Origin: Sphingomonas pseudosanguinis
GTDB taxonomy: Bacteria; Pseudomonadota; Alphaproteobacteria; Sphingomonadales; Sphingomonadaceae
Direction of reading: 5' to 3'
Assembly: GCF_014196255.1 (NCBI RefSeq)
Contig: NZ_JACIDH010000005.1
Coordinates: forward strand, 118,471-182,470
Length of the DNA stretch: 64,000 nucleotides
Both the position numbers and the translations under genes were made by a program. Below are positions 18,151 through 27,213 of this stretch, piece after piece. Under the pieces are notes generated by a model, which ran no database searches, was not told where the DNA came from, and saw nothing but the letters and a program-made list of their open reading frames with translations. Each line of letters begins with the position of its first letter. Within the stretch, counting starts at the first letter, position 1.

Positions 18151-20481
18151 TCAATTGCGCAGCGGCTTGCCGGTTTCGAGCATATGCTCGACCCGTGCCT
18201 GGGTCCGCGCGTCCTTGACGCTTTCCATGAAGGCGGCGCGTTCCAGCTTCAGCAGCTGATCCTCGCTCACCTCGTCGATGATGTCGGCCTCGCCGCCGGT
18301 GACGATGTTCGCCAGACGGCCCGCGACCACCACGTCGTACGGCGTGGCGACGCCCTTCTTGGCGAAATCCGCGACCGCGCCGTTGAAGGCGACCCGTCCG
18401 GCCGCACCGGGCAGGCGGAAGACCGGCTTTTCGGGCGGTTGATAGCCCTCGACCAGCGACAGCGCCTTCTGCTTGGCATCGGCGAGCAGACGGTCGCGGT
18501 TCATGGTGATGCCGTCGTCCTTGCGGAGATAGCCAAGATCCTTGGCCAAGGCCGCCGAGCGCGAGACCTGCGCGGTCGAGATGGTTTCGAACGCCTTCAT
18601 GGCGGCGGGCATCGGACCCTTGGGCATCTTGGGCGACTTGGCGAGGCGGTCGATCAATTCGCCATTGCCACCCCAGCCCGGCACCAGACCGACGCCGGTT
18701 TCGACCAGCCCGATATAGCTCTCCGCATGCGCCTGGATCGCATCGGCGTGGAGCAGGATTTCGCACCCGCCGCCCAGCGCCATGCCCGCAGGCGCGGCGA
18801 CCACCGGGAAGGGCGCGTATTTCAGCGCCTTATACGCCTGCTGGCCTGCGACGACCAGCTTGTCGACTTCTCCCCAAGCCGCGATGTTCACCGCGAACAT
18901 GGCGAGGCCCAGGTTCGCGCCGGCCGAGAAGTTGCTGCCCTCGTTATAGATGACCAGCGCCTTATACTGGCTCTTCACCAGCGCGATGGTCTTTTGGAGG
19001 AGCGACAACACCTGCTCGTCCAGCGCGTTCATCTTGCCGGTGAACTCGAACGCCACGACGCCGTCGCCGACATCCCAGGCCGAGGCCGAACCGTTCTTGA
19101 GCAGCGGTTCGGAGCGCAGCTTGATGTCTTCGAGCAGCAGCACGCCCTCGGCCCGGACGACATCGGCATAGTCGCCGCCGAGCGTCAGATACTGACGCTT
19201 GCCATCGACCACGCGGTAGAAGGGGCGATCCCCCGCCGTCTCCAGCAGCGCGGGCACGGGCTTGCCCTCGGCGCGCAGCCGCTCGGCCAGCTTGCCCGGA
19301 CCCATGCGATCGATCAGCTCGAACGGGCCGAACTTCCAGTTATAGCCCAGCTTCATCGCGCCATCGATCGCGACCACATCGTCCGCCGCTTCACCGACCA
19401 GACCGGCGGCATAGGACAGGACCGGGCCCAGGATCGCCCAGGCATAGTCGCCGACCTTGCCCGGCGTTGCGACCAGCGCAGCCAAATCCTTTTCGGCGCG
19501 ACCGGGCAAACGCTCGGGCTTCTTTTCTGCACGGTACTCGCCCGTTTGAAGGTCGAGCGACTGCTTGGCCTTGGTGCCGTCGGGCTTCTTGTCGAGGCGA
19601 TAGAAGCCGCCCTTGCCCTTGCGGCCGGTAAAGCCCTCCGCGATCATCTTGTCGACCAGCGGCAGCGGCCGGATCGTGTCGAAATAGGCGTCACCCTCCG
19701 GCAGGGTCGAGGACAGCGACTTGGCGAGCAGCGGCATCAGGTCGATGCCGACCAGATCGATCAGCCCGAAAATGCCGGTCTTGGGCACGCCCATCGGACG
19801 GCCACCGATCTGATCGGCCTCTTCGACGGTCAGCCCCTGGTCCATCGCCGCGTTGATCGCGACCGCCAGCCAATAGGTGCCGATGCGGTTGGCGATGAAG
19901 CCCGGCGTGTCCTTGGCACGGACGATCCGCTTGCCCATGCGGTGATCGACGAACTGCTCGACCTTGGCGGCAACACCGGCATCGGTATGCTCCGAAGTCA
20001 CGATCTCGATCAGCCGCATATAGCGCGGCGGATTGAAGAAATGGGTGATGAGGAAATCGTTCTTGAACTGCTCCGACCGCCCCTCGACCAGATGGCCGAG
20101 CGGGATGGTCGAGGTGTTCGACGACACCGCCGTGCCGGGGCGCTTCAACTCCTCAAGACGGGCATAAAGAGCCTGCTTGATGTCCAGCCGCTCGACCACC
20201 GCCTCGACGATCCAGTCGCACTCGGCGACCTTGTCGAGGTGATCCTCGATATTGCCGGTTTCCACCAGCTTGGCGGCGGCAGGCGACATGAAGGGCGCAG
20301 GCTCGGTCTTGAGCATCTTGGCGACCGCACCCTTGGCGATCGCGTCGCGGTCGGCGCCGTCCTTGGGCACGATGTCGAGCAGCAGGACGGGCACACCGGC
20401 ATTGGCGACCTGCGCCGCAATGCCAGCCCCCATCACCCCTGCGCCGATCACGCAAACCTTGTTGATCGTGTCAGCCATCAT
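18151..20481 (-). CDS. fadN: Bifunctional 3-hydroxyacyl-CoA dehydrogenase/enoyl-CoA hydratase, FadN type
   Basis: 776 aa. The domain order is the reverse of E. coli FadB. The NAD-binding 3-hydroxyacyl-CoA dehydrogenase comes first (GAGVMGAGIA at residues 14-23, then SSNTSTIPL, FFNPP and the C-terminal DTPGFIANRIG region). The crotonase domain comes last (NFSAGANLGLAM, then APAGMALGGGCEILLHAD and YIGLVETGVGLVPGWGG). This matches the Bacillus FadN layout. It hydrates enoyl-CoA and oxidises the 3-hydroxyacyl-CoA. Two adjacent ATGs (20481, 20478) overlap the fadA stop as ATGATG. The order fadA-fadN-acyl-CoA dehydrogenase gives a full beta-oxidation spiral. Confidence 0.94.
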   Translation of the reverse strand: MMADTINKVCVIGAGVMGAGIAAQVANAGVPVLLLDIVPKDGADRDAIAKGAVAKMLKTEPAPFMSPAAAKLVETGNIEDHLDKVAECDWIVEAVVERLDIKQALYARLEELKRPGTAVSSNTSTIPLGHLVEGRSEQFKNDFLITHFFNPPRYMRLIEIVTSEHTDAGVAAKVEQFVDHRMGKRIVRAKDTPGFIANRIGTYWLAVAINAAMDQGLTVEEADQIGGRPMGVPKTGIFGLIDLVGIDLMPLLAKSLSSTLPEGDAYFDTIRPLPLVDKMIAEGFTGRKGKGGFYRLDKKPDGTKAKQSLDLQTGEYRAEKKPERLPGRAEKDLAALVATPGKVGDYAWAILGPVLSYAAGLVGEAADDVVAIDGAMKLGYNWKFGPFELIDRMGPGKLAERLRAEGKPVPALLETAGDRPFYRVVDGKRQYLTLGGDYADVVRAEGVLLLEDIKLRSEPLLKNGSASAWDVGDGVVAFEFTGKMNALDEQVLSLLQKTIALVKSQYKALVIYNEGSNFSAGANLGLAMFAVNIAAWGEVDKLVVAGQQAYKALKYAPFPVVAAPAGMALGGGCEILLHADAIQAHAESYIGLVETGVGLVPGWGGNGELIDRLAKSPKMPKGPMPAAMKAFETISTAQVSRSAALAKDLGYLRKDDGITMNRDRLLADAKQKALSLVEGYQPPEKPVFRLPGAAGRVAFNGAVADFAKKGVATPYDVVVAGRLANIVTGGEADIIDEVSEDQLLKLERAAFMESVKDARTQARVEHMLETGKPLRN

Positions 20482-21614
20482 GCACGCTCCAATACCGTGG
20501 CGATGCCCTGCCCGCCGCCGATGCACTGGGTGGCGAGCGCATATTGGCCGCCGTCGCGCGCCAGCAGGGCCGCTGCCTTGCCGACGATGCGCGCACCCGT
20601 CGCGCCCAGCGGATGGCCGATGGCGATGGCGCCGCCGTCCTTGTTGATCGTCTCGTCCTTCAGGCCCAGATCGCGGATGCAGGCGATCGCCTGGCTGGCA
20701 AAGGCTTCGTTGATCTCGACGACGTCGAGGTCGCTGGCCGAGATACCAGCACGCTCCAGCGCCTTCTTCGACGAACCGATCGGGCCGAGCCCCATCGTCT
20801 CCGGCTCGCAACCGGAAATGCCGACCGCCTTGATGCGGGCGAGGATCTTCAGACCATGCTTCTTGGCGAATTCCTCCGACGTGACCAGCACGGCGGCGGC
20901 ACCATCGGTCAGCGGCGAAGCGGTGCCCGCCGTCACGGTGCCTTCCTTGTCGAAGGCGGGCTTCAGGCCCGACAGGACTTCCTCGGTGGTGTCGGGACGG
21001 ATCAGGCCGTCCTCGGTCACATCGCCCGCCTTGGTGTGGATCGGCACGATCTCGTCGGCCAGACGCCCGGCGGTGCGCGCTTCGGCGGCCTTCTTCTGGC
21101 TGGCGACCGCGAACTTCTCCTGCTCGGCGCGGGTGATCTGATACTTCTCCGCGACATTCTCGGCGGTCTGGCCCATGCCCATATAGGCACCGGGGCGCGC
21201 GGCGGCGAGTTCGGGGTTGGGCAGCGGGTTGTAGCCGCCCATCGGCACCCGGCTCATCGACTCGATACCCGCGCAGATGAACGCCTCGCCCGCGCCGATC
21301 TGGATCTGGCCCATGGCGATATGGATGGCCGACATGGACGATCCGCAGAAGCGGTTCACCGTCATGCCGCCGACCGACAGCGGCAGGTCCGCCAGCAGGC
21401 CGATCAGGCGCGCGACGTTCATCCCCTGCTCGCCCTCGGGGAAGGCGCAGCCCAGGATGATGTCTTCGATCTGCGACGCGTCGACGCCGGTCCGCTCGAT
21501 CAACCCGCGAATCACCTGTGCGGTCAGATCGTCGGGGCGAACCCGGGCCAGGGCGCCCTTGCCCGCCTGAGTGAAGGGAGAGCGGGCATAGCCTGCGATC
21601 ACGATGTTGGTCAT
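20478..21614 (-). CDS. fadA: Acetyl-CoA C-acyltransferase (3-ketoacyl-CoA thiolase)
   Basis: 378 aa. The acylated nucleophile is Cys90 in VNRFCGSSM. The other active-site blocks are VEINEAFASQA, AIGHPLGATGARI (His) and LATQCIGGGQGIAT (second Cys). It cleaves 3-ketoacyl-CoA with CoA to acetyl-CoA and a shortened acyl-CoA. It is first in the fadA-fadN-dehydrogenase operon and divergent from fadD across 142 bp. It could also work as a biosynthetic acetoacetyl-CoA thiolase, but context favours degradation. Confidence 0.94.
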   Translation of the reverse strand: MTNIVIAGYARSPFTQAGKGALARVRPDDLTAQVIRGLIERTGVDASQIEDIILGCAFPEGEQGMNVARLIGLLADLPLSVGGMTVNRFCGSSMSAIHIAMGQIQIGAGEAFICAGIESMSRVPMGGYNPLPNPELAAARPGAYMGMGQTAENVAEKYQITRAEQEKFAVASQKKAAEARTAGRLADEIVPIHTKAGDVTEDGLIRPDTTEEVLSGLKPAFDKEGTVTAGTASPLTDGAAAVLVTSEEFAKKHGLKILARIKAVGISGCEPETMGLGPIGSSKKALERAGISASDLDVVEINEAFASQAIACIRDLGLKDETINKDGGAIAIGHPLGATGARIVGKAAALLARDGGQYALATQCIGGGQGIATVLERA

Positions 21615-21661
21615 CCAATCCTCTCTTGTGCGGTCATCTTTGGGCTTGCAGCCTCACGTTA

Positions 21662-21674
21662 AGGTGCGTTACCT
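21662..21674. promoter_or_regulatory. Candidate operator between fadA and fadD
   Basis: The inverted repeat AGGT-GCGTT-ACCT lies in the divergent promoter region, within a locally AT-richer stretch that also contains TATACGTAAAC. The MerR gene of this locus is the obvious candidate binder. The arms are short, so this is tentative. Confidence 0.3.
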
Positions 21675-21756
21675 ACCCTATACGTAAACACCATAAGAAA
21701 CTCGACCGCAATCGACAACCGGGTATGGTCGAAAAAATAACGAGGAGAGCCGCACG

Positions 21757-23490
21757 ATGACGATCGGATCTGTCGCAGAGGCTGGGGGTGGTGCTGGGGG
21801 CGATGGCGTGACGGGCCAGGCGACGGGACGGCCGCTGAGCTTCGAGCCGCGACTGCTGACCGATATGTTCGAGACTACGGTACGGCGGCATCGCGATCGT
21901 CCCGCGATCGACTTCATGGGGCGGATCACCCGCTATGGCGAGTTGAGCGACATGGTCGATCGCGCCGCCGCCGGCCTCCAGGCGCTGGGCGTGACGAAGG
22001 GGACACGCGTCGCGCTCTGCCTGCCCAATATCGTCTATTACCCGGTGCTGTTCTTCGCGACGCAGAAGGTCGGGGGCATCGTCGTCAATGTGAACCCCCT
22101 CTATGTCGAGCGCGAGCTGTGCCATCTGCTTGAGGATTCGGGCGCGGAGATCATCGCCACCTGCGACATTCCCGACATCTATGAACGCGTCAGCCATGTC
22201 GCAGACAAGCTGGCCTTGCGCCACGTCATTTCCTGCCCCGTCGCCGATGCGCTGCCCACCGTGAAGGGCCTGGCCTATCGCTTGCTCAAGCGGTCGATGA
22301 TCGCCGCGCCCGGCCCCTCGCCCCGCCACCTGACCTTCGCGCAGATGACGAAGCGCGGCGGCACCCTGAGCCCGGTATCGGCCAGCCCCGACGATGTGGC
22401 GGTGCTGCAATATACCGGCGGCACGACCGGCAGCCCCAAGGCGGCGATGCTGTCGCACGCGAACCTGATCGCCAATGCCGATGCGATGGTGATCCACACC
22501 GGCGGCGAGGACGCGATCGGGGCCGAGCGCATCCTGGGCGTCCTGCCGCTGTTCCACGTCTTCGCGCTGACCACCGTGCTCAGCTTCGCGATCCGGGTCG
22601 GTGCCGAGATGATCCTGCTCCCCCGGTTCGAGCTGGACCAGGTGCTCAAGACCATCGCACGCAGCAAGCCGACCTATTTCCCCGCCGTGCCCACCATCTA
22701 CAACGCCATCGCCGGCGTCGCCGAGGCGCGCGGCGTCGACCTGTCGGCGATCAAGGCCTGCATCTCGGGCGGCGCACCGCTGCCCGCCGAAGTACGGGTC
22801 GCGTTCGAGACGACGACGGGGGGCAAGCTGGTCGAAGGCTATGGCCTGTCCGAAGCGTCGCCGATCATCACCTGCAACCCGTTGACCGGCGAGAACAAGG
22901 GCGGCTCGGCGGGCCTGCCCTTCCCCGGCACGATCATCGAGATTCGCGACCGCGACAATCCCGACCGGCTGATGCCGCCGGGCGAGGTCGGCGAAATCTG
23001 CGCGCGCGGACCGCAGGTGATGGCCGGTTACTGGAACAGGCCGGCGGAAACCGCGCAGGTCTTCATCGACGGCGCGCTGCGCACCGGCGATGTCGGCTAT
23101 CTGGACGAGGACGGCTATCTGTTCATCGTCGACCGCATCAAGGACGTGATCCTGTGCGGCGGCTACAACGTCTATCCGCGCATGATCGAGGAAGCGCTGT
23201 ACGAGCATCCGGCGGTCGCCGAGGCGGTTGTGATCGGCATCCCCGACCCCTATCGCGGCCAGTCGCCCAAGGCCTTCGTCAAGCTCGCCCCCGACCATCA
23301 CGCGACGCCCGACGAACTGCGTGTGTTCCTTCAGGACAAGGTCAGCAAGATCGAACTTCCCCGCGAGGTCGAAATCCGCGAAAGCCTGCCCAAGACCCTG
23401 ATCGGCAAATTGTCGAAAAAGGAACTGGTCGAGGAAGAATTGGCGAAGGCGGCCGCCAAGGCGGCTGCGGGTGGGTGTATCGCAGGGTGA
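21757..23490 (+). CDS. fadD: Long-chain fatty acid--CoA ligase
   Basis: 577 aa, an ANL adenylation enzyme. The P-loop is YTGGTTGSPKAAMLSH, the adenine motif is EGYGLSEASPIIT, and GDVGYLDEDGYLFIVDRIKDVI carries the ribose-binding Asp and the hinge. The C-terminal catalytic lysine is in KTLIGKLSKKEL. The first 25 residues are a Gly/Ala-rich extension. It activates fatty acids to acyl-CoA with ATP. GAGGAG stands ahead of the ATG. Its stop overlaps the start of the MerR gene (GTGA), so ligase and regulator are co-translated. Confidence 0.94.
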   Translation: MTIGSVAEAGGGAGGDGVTGQATGRPLSFEPRLLTDMFETTVRRHRDRPAIDFMGRITRYGELSDMVDRAAAGLQALGVTKGTRVALCLPNIVYYPVLFFATQKVGGIVVNVNPLYVERELCHLLEDSGAEIIATCDIPDIYERVSHVADKLALRHVISCPVADALPTVKGLAYRLLKRSMIAAPGPSPRHLTFAQMTKRGGTLSPVSASPDDVAVLQYTGGTTGSPKAAMLSHANLIANADAMVIHTGGEDAIGAERILGVLPLFHVFALTTVLSFAIRVGAEMILLPRFELDQVLKTIARSKPTYFPAVPTIYNAIAGVAEARGVDLSAIKACISGGAPLPAEVRVAFETTTGGKLVEGYGLSEASPIITCNPLTGENKGGSAGLPFPGTIIEIRDRDNPDRLMPPGEVGEICARGPQVMAGYWNRPAETAQVFIDGALRTGDVGYLDEDGYLFIVDRIKDVILCGGYNVYPRMIEEALYEHPAVAEAVVIGIPDPYRGQSPKAFVKLAPDHHATPDELRVFLQDKVSKIELPREVEIRESLPKTLIGKLSKKELVEEELAKAAAKAAAGGCIAG

Positions 23491-23876
23491 GTGAAGACGA
23501 GGAGTTGCGCGGCATCCAGGATGTGGCCAACAGCCTGGGTGTGACGACGCGCACATTGCGCTTTTACGAGGATCGCGGCCTGATCGAGCCGCGCCGCGTA
23601 GGCACCGCGCGCGTCTATTCCAAGCGGGAGACGGCGCGGATGCAGTTGATCCTGCGCGGCAAGCGGCTGGGCTTCTCGCTGCGCGACATCGAGGAATTCC
23701 TGCGGCTGTACGACGCCGATCCGCAGCATGTCGAACAGATGCGCGCGCTGGCCGAGCGGTGCCGCGAACGCGTCGACGAGCTGCGCCAGCAGATGACCGC
23801 GCTGGTCCAGACGGTCGAGGAACTGGAGACGATCGAACGCGAAGCGCGCGAGCGCGTCAACGCGGCGGGGGCGTGA
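23487..23876 (+). CDS. MerR-family regulator of the fatty-acid locus
   Basis: 129 aa from a GTG that overlaps the fadD stop. The MerR winged helix is IQDVANSLGVTTRTLRFYEDRGLIEPRRVG, with KRLGFSLRDIEEFLRLYD after it. A long coiled coil (about residues 75-125) for dimerisation completes it. No metal-binding cysteines are present, so it is not a metal sensor. It resembles the short MerR regulators (LiuR type) that control acyl-CoA catabolism in Proteobacteria. The likely ligand is an acyl-CoA, inferred from position. Confidence 0.88.
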   Translation: MSEDEELRGIQDVANSLGVTTRTLRFYEDRGLIEPRRVGTARVYSKRETARMQLILRGKRLGFSLRDIEEFLRLYDADPQHVEQMRALAERCRERVDELRQQMTALVQTVEELETIEREARERVNAAGA

Positions 23877-23888
23877 TTACCCACTATT

Positions 23889-23938
23889 CCTCCCCTTGCA
23901 GGGGAGGTGGCAGGCCGAAGGCCTGACGGAGGGGTGTC
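23889..23938. repeat. Family I repeat, single left arm (copy 3)
   Basis: CCTCCCCTTGCAGGGGAGG is followed by GGCAGGCC-GAA-GGCCTGAC and GGAGGGGTGTC, then unrelated sequence. The partner arm is absent, so this is a half element. It sits between the convergent merR and histidine kinase genes. Confidence 0.85.
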
Positions 23939-23974
23939 GCCGGTCGTGAGGGGGTGCCCTCTCCAATATGTGAC

Positions 23975-25384
23975 CTAACCCCGCGCGTCACTCTCCACCT
24001 CGGCCGGGAAGCGCAGCGTCGCGCGCAGGCCCGGCCGGGTATTCTCCAGCGTCAGCGTCGCGTCCAGCCGCTGCGCGGCGGAGCGGACGATGGCCAGTCC
24101 CAGCCCGCTGCCGTCGCGACCTTCGCTGGTCGACAGGCGCGCGAAGCGGATGCCCGCGCGGGCCAGTTCGGCCTCGGGCAAGCCGGGCCCGTCATCGACG
24201 ACCGACACCGATATGCCCTGCGCTTCGCGTGCGATCGACAACGTCACCTGTCCGCCGGCGCGATTATAGCGGATGGCATTGTCGACCAGATTGGAGAGGA
24301 TTTCGAACACCAGCGTCCGGTGGCTGGCGATTGCGATGTCGCCTTGCGCCTCCAGATGCAGGTCCACCCCCGCCTCGATCGCCTGACCGATGCGGCGGTT
24401 GATGACTACCACGGCCACCTCGCGCAGATCGACCCGCTCGCGCGGGGGCGAGGCACCCGCCTCCTCGGCACGGGCCAGCGCCAGCAACTGGGTCACCAGA
24501 TGCTCCAGCCGGTCCGCCGCATCGCCGATCTCGCCCAGCGCCGCCGGGTCGCCGCGCCGCGCCAGTGCCACCTGCACCTTCAGCACCGCAAGCGGCGTGC
24601 GCATCTGGTGCGAGGCATCGGCGGTGAAGCGCCGCATCCCCGCCGTCGCACTATCCAGCCGGGCGAGCAGATTGTCGAACGCATCGGCGAGCGGCCGCAG
24701 CTCGGCCGGAAGCGGGCCGGTATCGAGCGGCGACAGGTCGGGCGTCGCACGCGTGTCACGCGCCGCCACCGCGCCGCGCAACCGGGCGAGCGGCTTCAGG
24801 CTCCAGGCGAGCGCCGGCCGGATCAGCAGGAGCGCGACGCCGACCAGCAGCGTCTCCCCGATCAGCAACGCCATCACCAGCCGCCGCTGCAATGCATGGC
24901 GATTGTCCAGCGTCTCGGCGATCTGGACGACGACCGGCATGGCGATGCGCGGCAGGGCGCGGCGTACCTCGGCGATGCGGATGTCCTGATCGCGGTAGCG
25001 GGCATAGCGGAACCGGGGCACGTCCAGCGCCAGGTCGCCGGGCGAAGGCGCGGGCAGGTCGGCATAGCCGGTCAGCAACCGGTTACCGACCGCGATCCGA
25101 TAATAGACATTGTCGCGCTCGTTATTCTCCAGCATGCCGAAGGCGGCGGCGGGCAAGTCCATCGTCACCTCGCCCCGCTCGACCTGCACCGTCTCGGCGA
25201 TGGCGCCCAGCGCGCCGCCCAGCACCCGGTCGTTCGTACGCCGGACGACATCGGCGATCAGCGTCGCCCCGGCCAGCCCCAGCAGGATCGCGATGCCGAT
25301 CAGCGGCGCCAGCATCGCGGCGGCCAGCCGGGTCCGCAACGCCAGCGCCTGCCCCCGCTCGGTCTTGCCGTGCTCAGCTTGCAT
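23975..25384 (-). CDS. Sensor histidine kinase, TctE/QseC-like
   Basis: 469 aa. Membrane helices lie at about residues 22-45 and 168-190, flanking a periplasmic sensor domain of about 120 residues. A HAMP-like linker follows. The H-box is TADASHQMRTPLAVL with phospho-acceptor His259, the N-box is NLVDNAIRYN, and the G-boxes are DDGPGLP and GSGLGLAIV. The periplasmic part is of the 2CSK_N type known in TctE tricarboxylate sensors. Its start overlaps the response-regulator gene by 11 bp. The facing uptake genes are its probable targets. Confidence 0.9.
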   Translation of the reverse strand: MQAEHGKTERGQALALRTRLAAAMLAPLIGIAILLGLAGATLIADVVRRTNDRVLGGALGAIAETVQVERGEVTMDLPAAAFGMLENNERDNVYYRIAVGNRLLTGYADLPAPSPGDLALDVPRFRYARYRDQDIRIAEVRRALPRIAMPVVVQIAETLDNRHALQRRLVMALLIGETLLVGVALLLIRPALAWSLKPLARLRGAVAARDTRATPDLSPLDTGPLPAELRPLADAFDNLLARLDSATAGMRRFTADASHQMRTPLAVLKVQVALARRGDPAALGEIGDAADRLEHLVTQLLALARAEEAGASPPRERVDLREVAVVVINRRIGQAIEAGVDLHLEAQGDIAIASHRTLVFEILSNLVDNAIRYNRAGGQVTLSIAREAQGISVSVVDDGPGLPEAELARAGIRFARLSTSEGRDGSGLGLAIVRSAAQRLDATLTLENTRPGLRATLRFPAEVESDARG

Positions 25385-26039
25385 CGAGCAGATAGCCGAC
25401 GCCGCGCACCGTCCGGATCATCGGCCCGTCGGGGGCCAGCTTGCCGCGCAGCCGGGTGATGTTCACCTCGATCGCATTGGGGCCGACCGGCTCGTCATAG
25501 CCGAAGACCTCGGCGAGCAGCGTCTCGCGCGGCACGATCTGGCCGGCGCGGGTCGCCAGCGAGTCGAGCACCGCCCATTCGCGTCGCCGCAGGTCGAGCG
25601 CCCGCCCCGCCACCTGCGCCTGTCCGGTCGACCGGTTGAGGACCAGCGTGCCGACCACCAGTTCGGGCGTCGGATCGCCACCGCGCCGCCGGCCGAGCGC
25701 CCGGATGCGCGCCTCCAGCTCCTCGGGCGCGAAGGGTTTGCGCAGATAATCGTCCGCGCCCAGATCGAGACCGCGCACCCGGTCGTCCAGCGCGTCGCGC
25801 GCGGTCAGCATCAGGACCGGCACCCGCTCGCCGCGCCGCCGGAGCGCCTGAAGCACCGCGAAGCCATCGATATCGGGCAGGCCGACATCGAGGATGACCA
25901 GGGCGTATGGCTCGCCCGCGATCATCTCCAGCGCCTCCTCGCCACGCCCGACATGGTCGACCGCATGGCCCGCCGCGCGCAGCAGCGCGATCAGGCTGCG
26001 CGCGAGCGCGGCATCGTCCTCGACGATCAGAATCCGCAT
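25374..26039 (-). CDS. OmpR-family response regulator, TctD-like
   Basis: 221 aa. The receiver domain has acidic residues in IVEDDA, phospho-acceptor Asp51 in LVILDVGLPD, Thr in MLTARD and Lys in RKPF. The C-terminal winged helix ends in NAIEVNITRLRGKL and TVRGVGYLLD. It is first in the two-gene operon with the kinase and divergent from the solute-binding protein gene across a 100-bp gap, so it probably controls both directions. The citrate-transport context matches TctD function. Confidence 0.92.
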   Translation of the reverse strand: MRILIVEDDAALARSLIALLRAAGHAVDHVGRGEEALEMIAGEPYALVILDVGLPDIDGFAVLQALRRRGERVPVLMLTARDALDDRVRGLDLGADDYLRKPFAPEELEARIRALGRRRGGDPTPELVVGTLVLNRSTGQAQVAGRALDLRRREWAVLDSLATRAGQIVPRETLLAEVFGYDEPVGPNAIEVNITRLRGKLAPDGPMIRTVRGVGYLLDAS

Positions 26040-26139
26040 AAGCAGGCCGACCGGTGAAAGGCGGATGACAGGTTACGGACATAGATCATCGTCATCAGCC
26101 TAACCGAACCCAGAGGCGGTAGGCGAGAGGACCTGATCG

Positions 26140-27213
26140 ATGCGTTTTGCAATTTTGCTATCGGCATGGCTGTTCCTGGCCATCCCCGCGGGCGCGCAGC
26201 GGCCGACCGGCTATCCGCGCTCCTATGACGCGCTGATCGAGGCGGCGCGGGCGGAGCGGGGCGTGCGCGTCTATGGCAATGCCGATGCCGCCGCGATGGC
26301 GCCGGTGATCGCCGCCTTTCGCCGTGCCTATCCGGGTATCGCCGTCGACTATCGGGACCTGCAATCGCGCGACATCTATACGCGCTTCATGGCCGATATG
26401 CGCGCCGGCCGGCCCAGCGCCGACCTGGTCTGGTCCTCGGCAATGGACCTTCAGGTCAAGCTGATCAACGACGGCTATGCCCAGGCCTATCTCAGCCCCG
26501 AAAAGCCCGCGCTGCCGCCGGTGTCGGTCTGGAAGAACATGGGATATGGCGTCACCGCCGAGCCGGTCGCGATCGTCTATAACCGCCGGCTGATCCCCGC
26601 CGCGCAGGTGCCGCGCACGCATGAGGCGCTGGAGCGGCTGCTGCGCGCCCGACGCGCCGCACTGATCGGCAAGGTCGTCACCTATGATCCGGCGCGTTCG
26701 GACGTCGGCTATCTGTTCCTGACCGAGGATTTTTCGATCACCCGCGACACCCGCTCGCTGATGCTGGCGATCGCGGCGACGCGGCCCTGGCTGTCGCGCA
26801 CCACCGGGCCGATGCTGGACGCGGTGGCCGACGGGCGCGTGGCGATCGCCTATAATGTCGTCGGCTCCTATGCGCTCACCCGCGCGCGGCGCGATCCGCG
26901 ACTGGGAGTCGTCTTCACCCGCGATTACAACATCGTCGCCTCGCGCGTCGCCTTCATCGCGCGCGATGCCCGGCGGCCGGCGGCGGCGCGGTTGTTCCTC
27001 GATTTCCTGCTGTCGCGCACGGGGCAGACGCTGCTGACCCGCGAATGGCTGTTGCCGGTGCGCCGCGACGTGCGTGCCCCCCGACTCGCCCCCGATCAGG
27101 CCCGGCCGATCCGCGTCGGTCCCCAGTTGCTCGTCCATCTCGATACGCTCAAGCGCCGCCGGTTCCTGGCCGACTGGCGCTCCATTCTGGCCGAAGGAGC
27201 CCGTTCGCAATGA
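26140..27213 (+). CDS. Extracellular solute-binding protein (ABC-type, iron/anion family)
   Basis: 357 aa with a signal peptide MRFAILLSAWLFLAIPAGAQ. The two-lobed type II binding-protein fold shows in VRVYGNADAAAMAPVIAAFRR, YPGIAVDYRDLQSRDIYTRF, SADLVWSSAMDLQVKLINDG and AIAYNVVGSYAL. Such proteins carry ferric, sulfate or organic-anion ligands in the periplasm. No ABC permease or ATPase gene is near, so it may instead present the ligand to the sensor kinase or to the porin and CitMHS carrier. Its stop overlaps the porin start (ATGA). Confidence 0.85.
   Translation: MRFAILLSAWLFLAIPAGAQRPTGYPRSYDALIEAARAERGVRVYGNADAAAMAPVIAAFRRAYPGIAVDYRDLQSRDIYTRFMADMRAGRPSADLVWSSAMDLQVKLINDGYAQAYLSPEKPALPPVSVWKNMGYGVTAEPVAIVYNRRLIPAAQVPRTHEALERLLRARRAALIGKVVTYDPARSDVGYLFLTEDFSITRDTRSLMLAIAATRPWLSRTTGPMLDAVADGRVAIAYNVVGSYALTRARRDPRLGVVFTRDYNIVASRVAFIARDARRPAAARLFLDFLLSRTGQTLLTREWLLPVRRDVRAPRLAPDQARPIRVGPQLLVHLDTLKRRRFLADWRSILAEGARSQ

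Noticed and set aside
16609..21141. A 1510-codon open frame on the plus strand across the fad genes
   Set aside because: It is the antisense shadow of three clear enzymes (acyl-CoA dehydrogenase, FadN, thiolase) and spans two gene boundaries. No domain is seen in it.
20482..21618. An upstream extension of the fadN frame through the thiolase gene
   Set aside because: The extra 379 codons are an out-of-frame reading of fadA. The Rossmann motif and the ATGATG overlap fix the start at 20481 or 20478.
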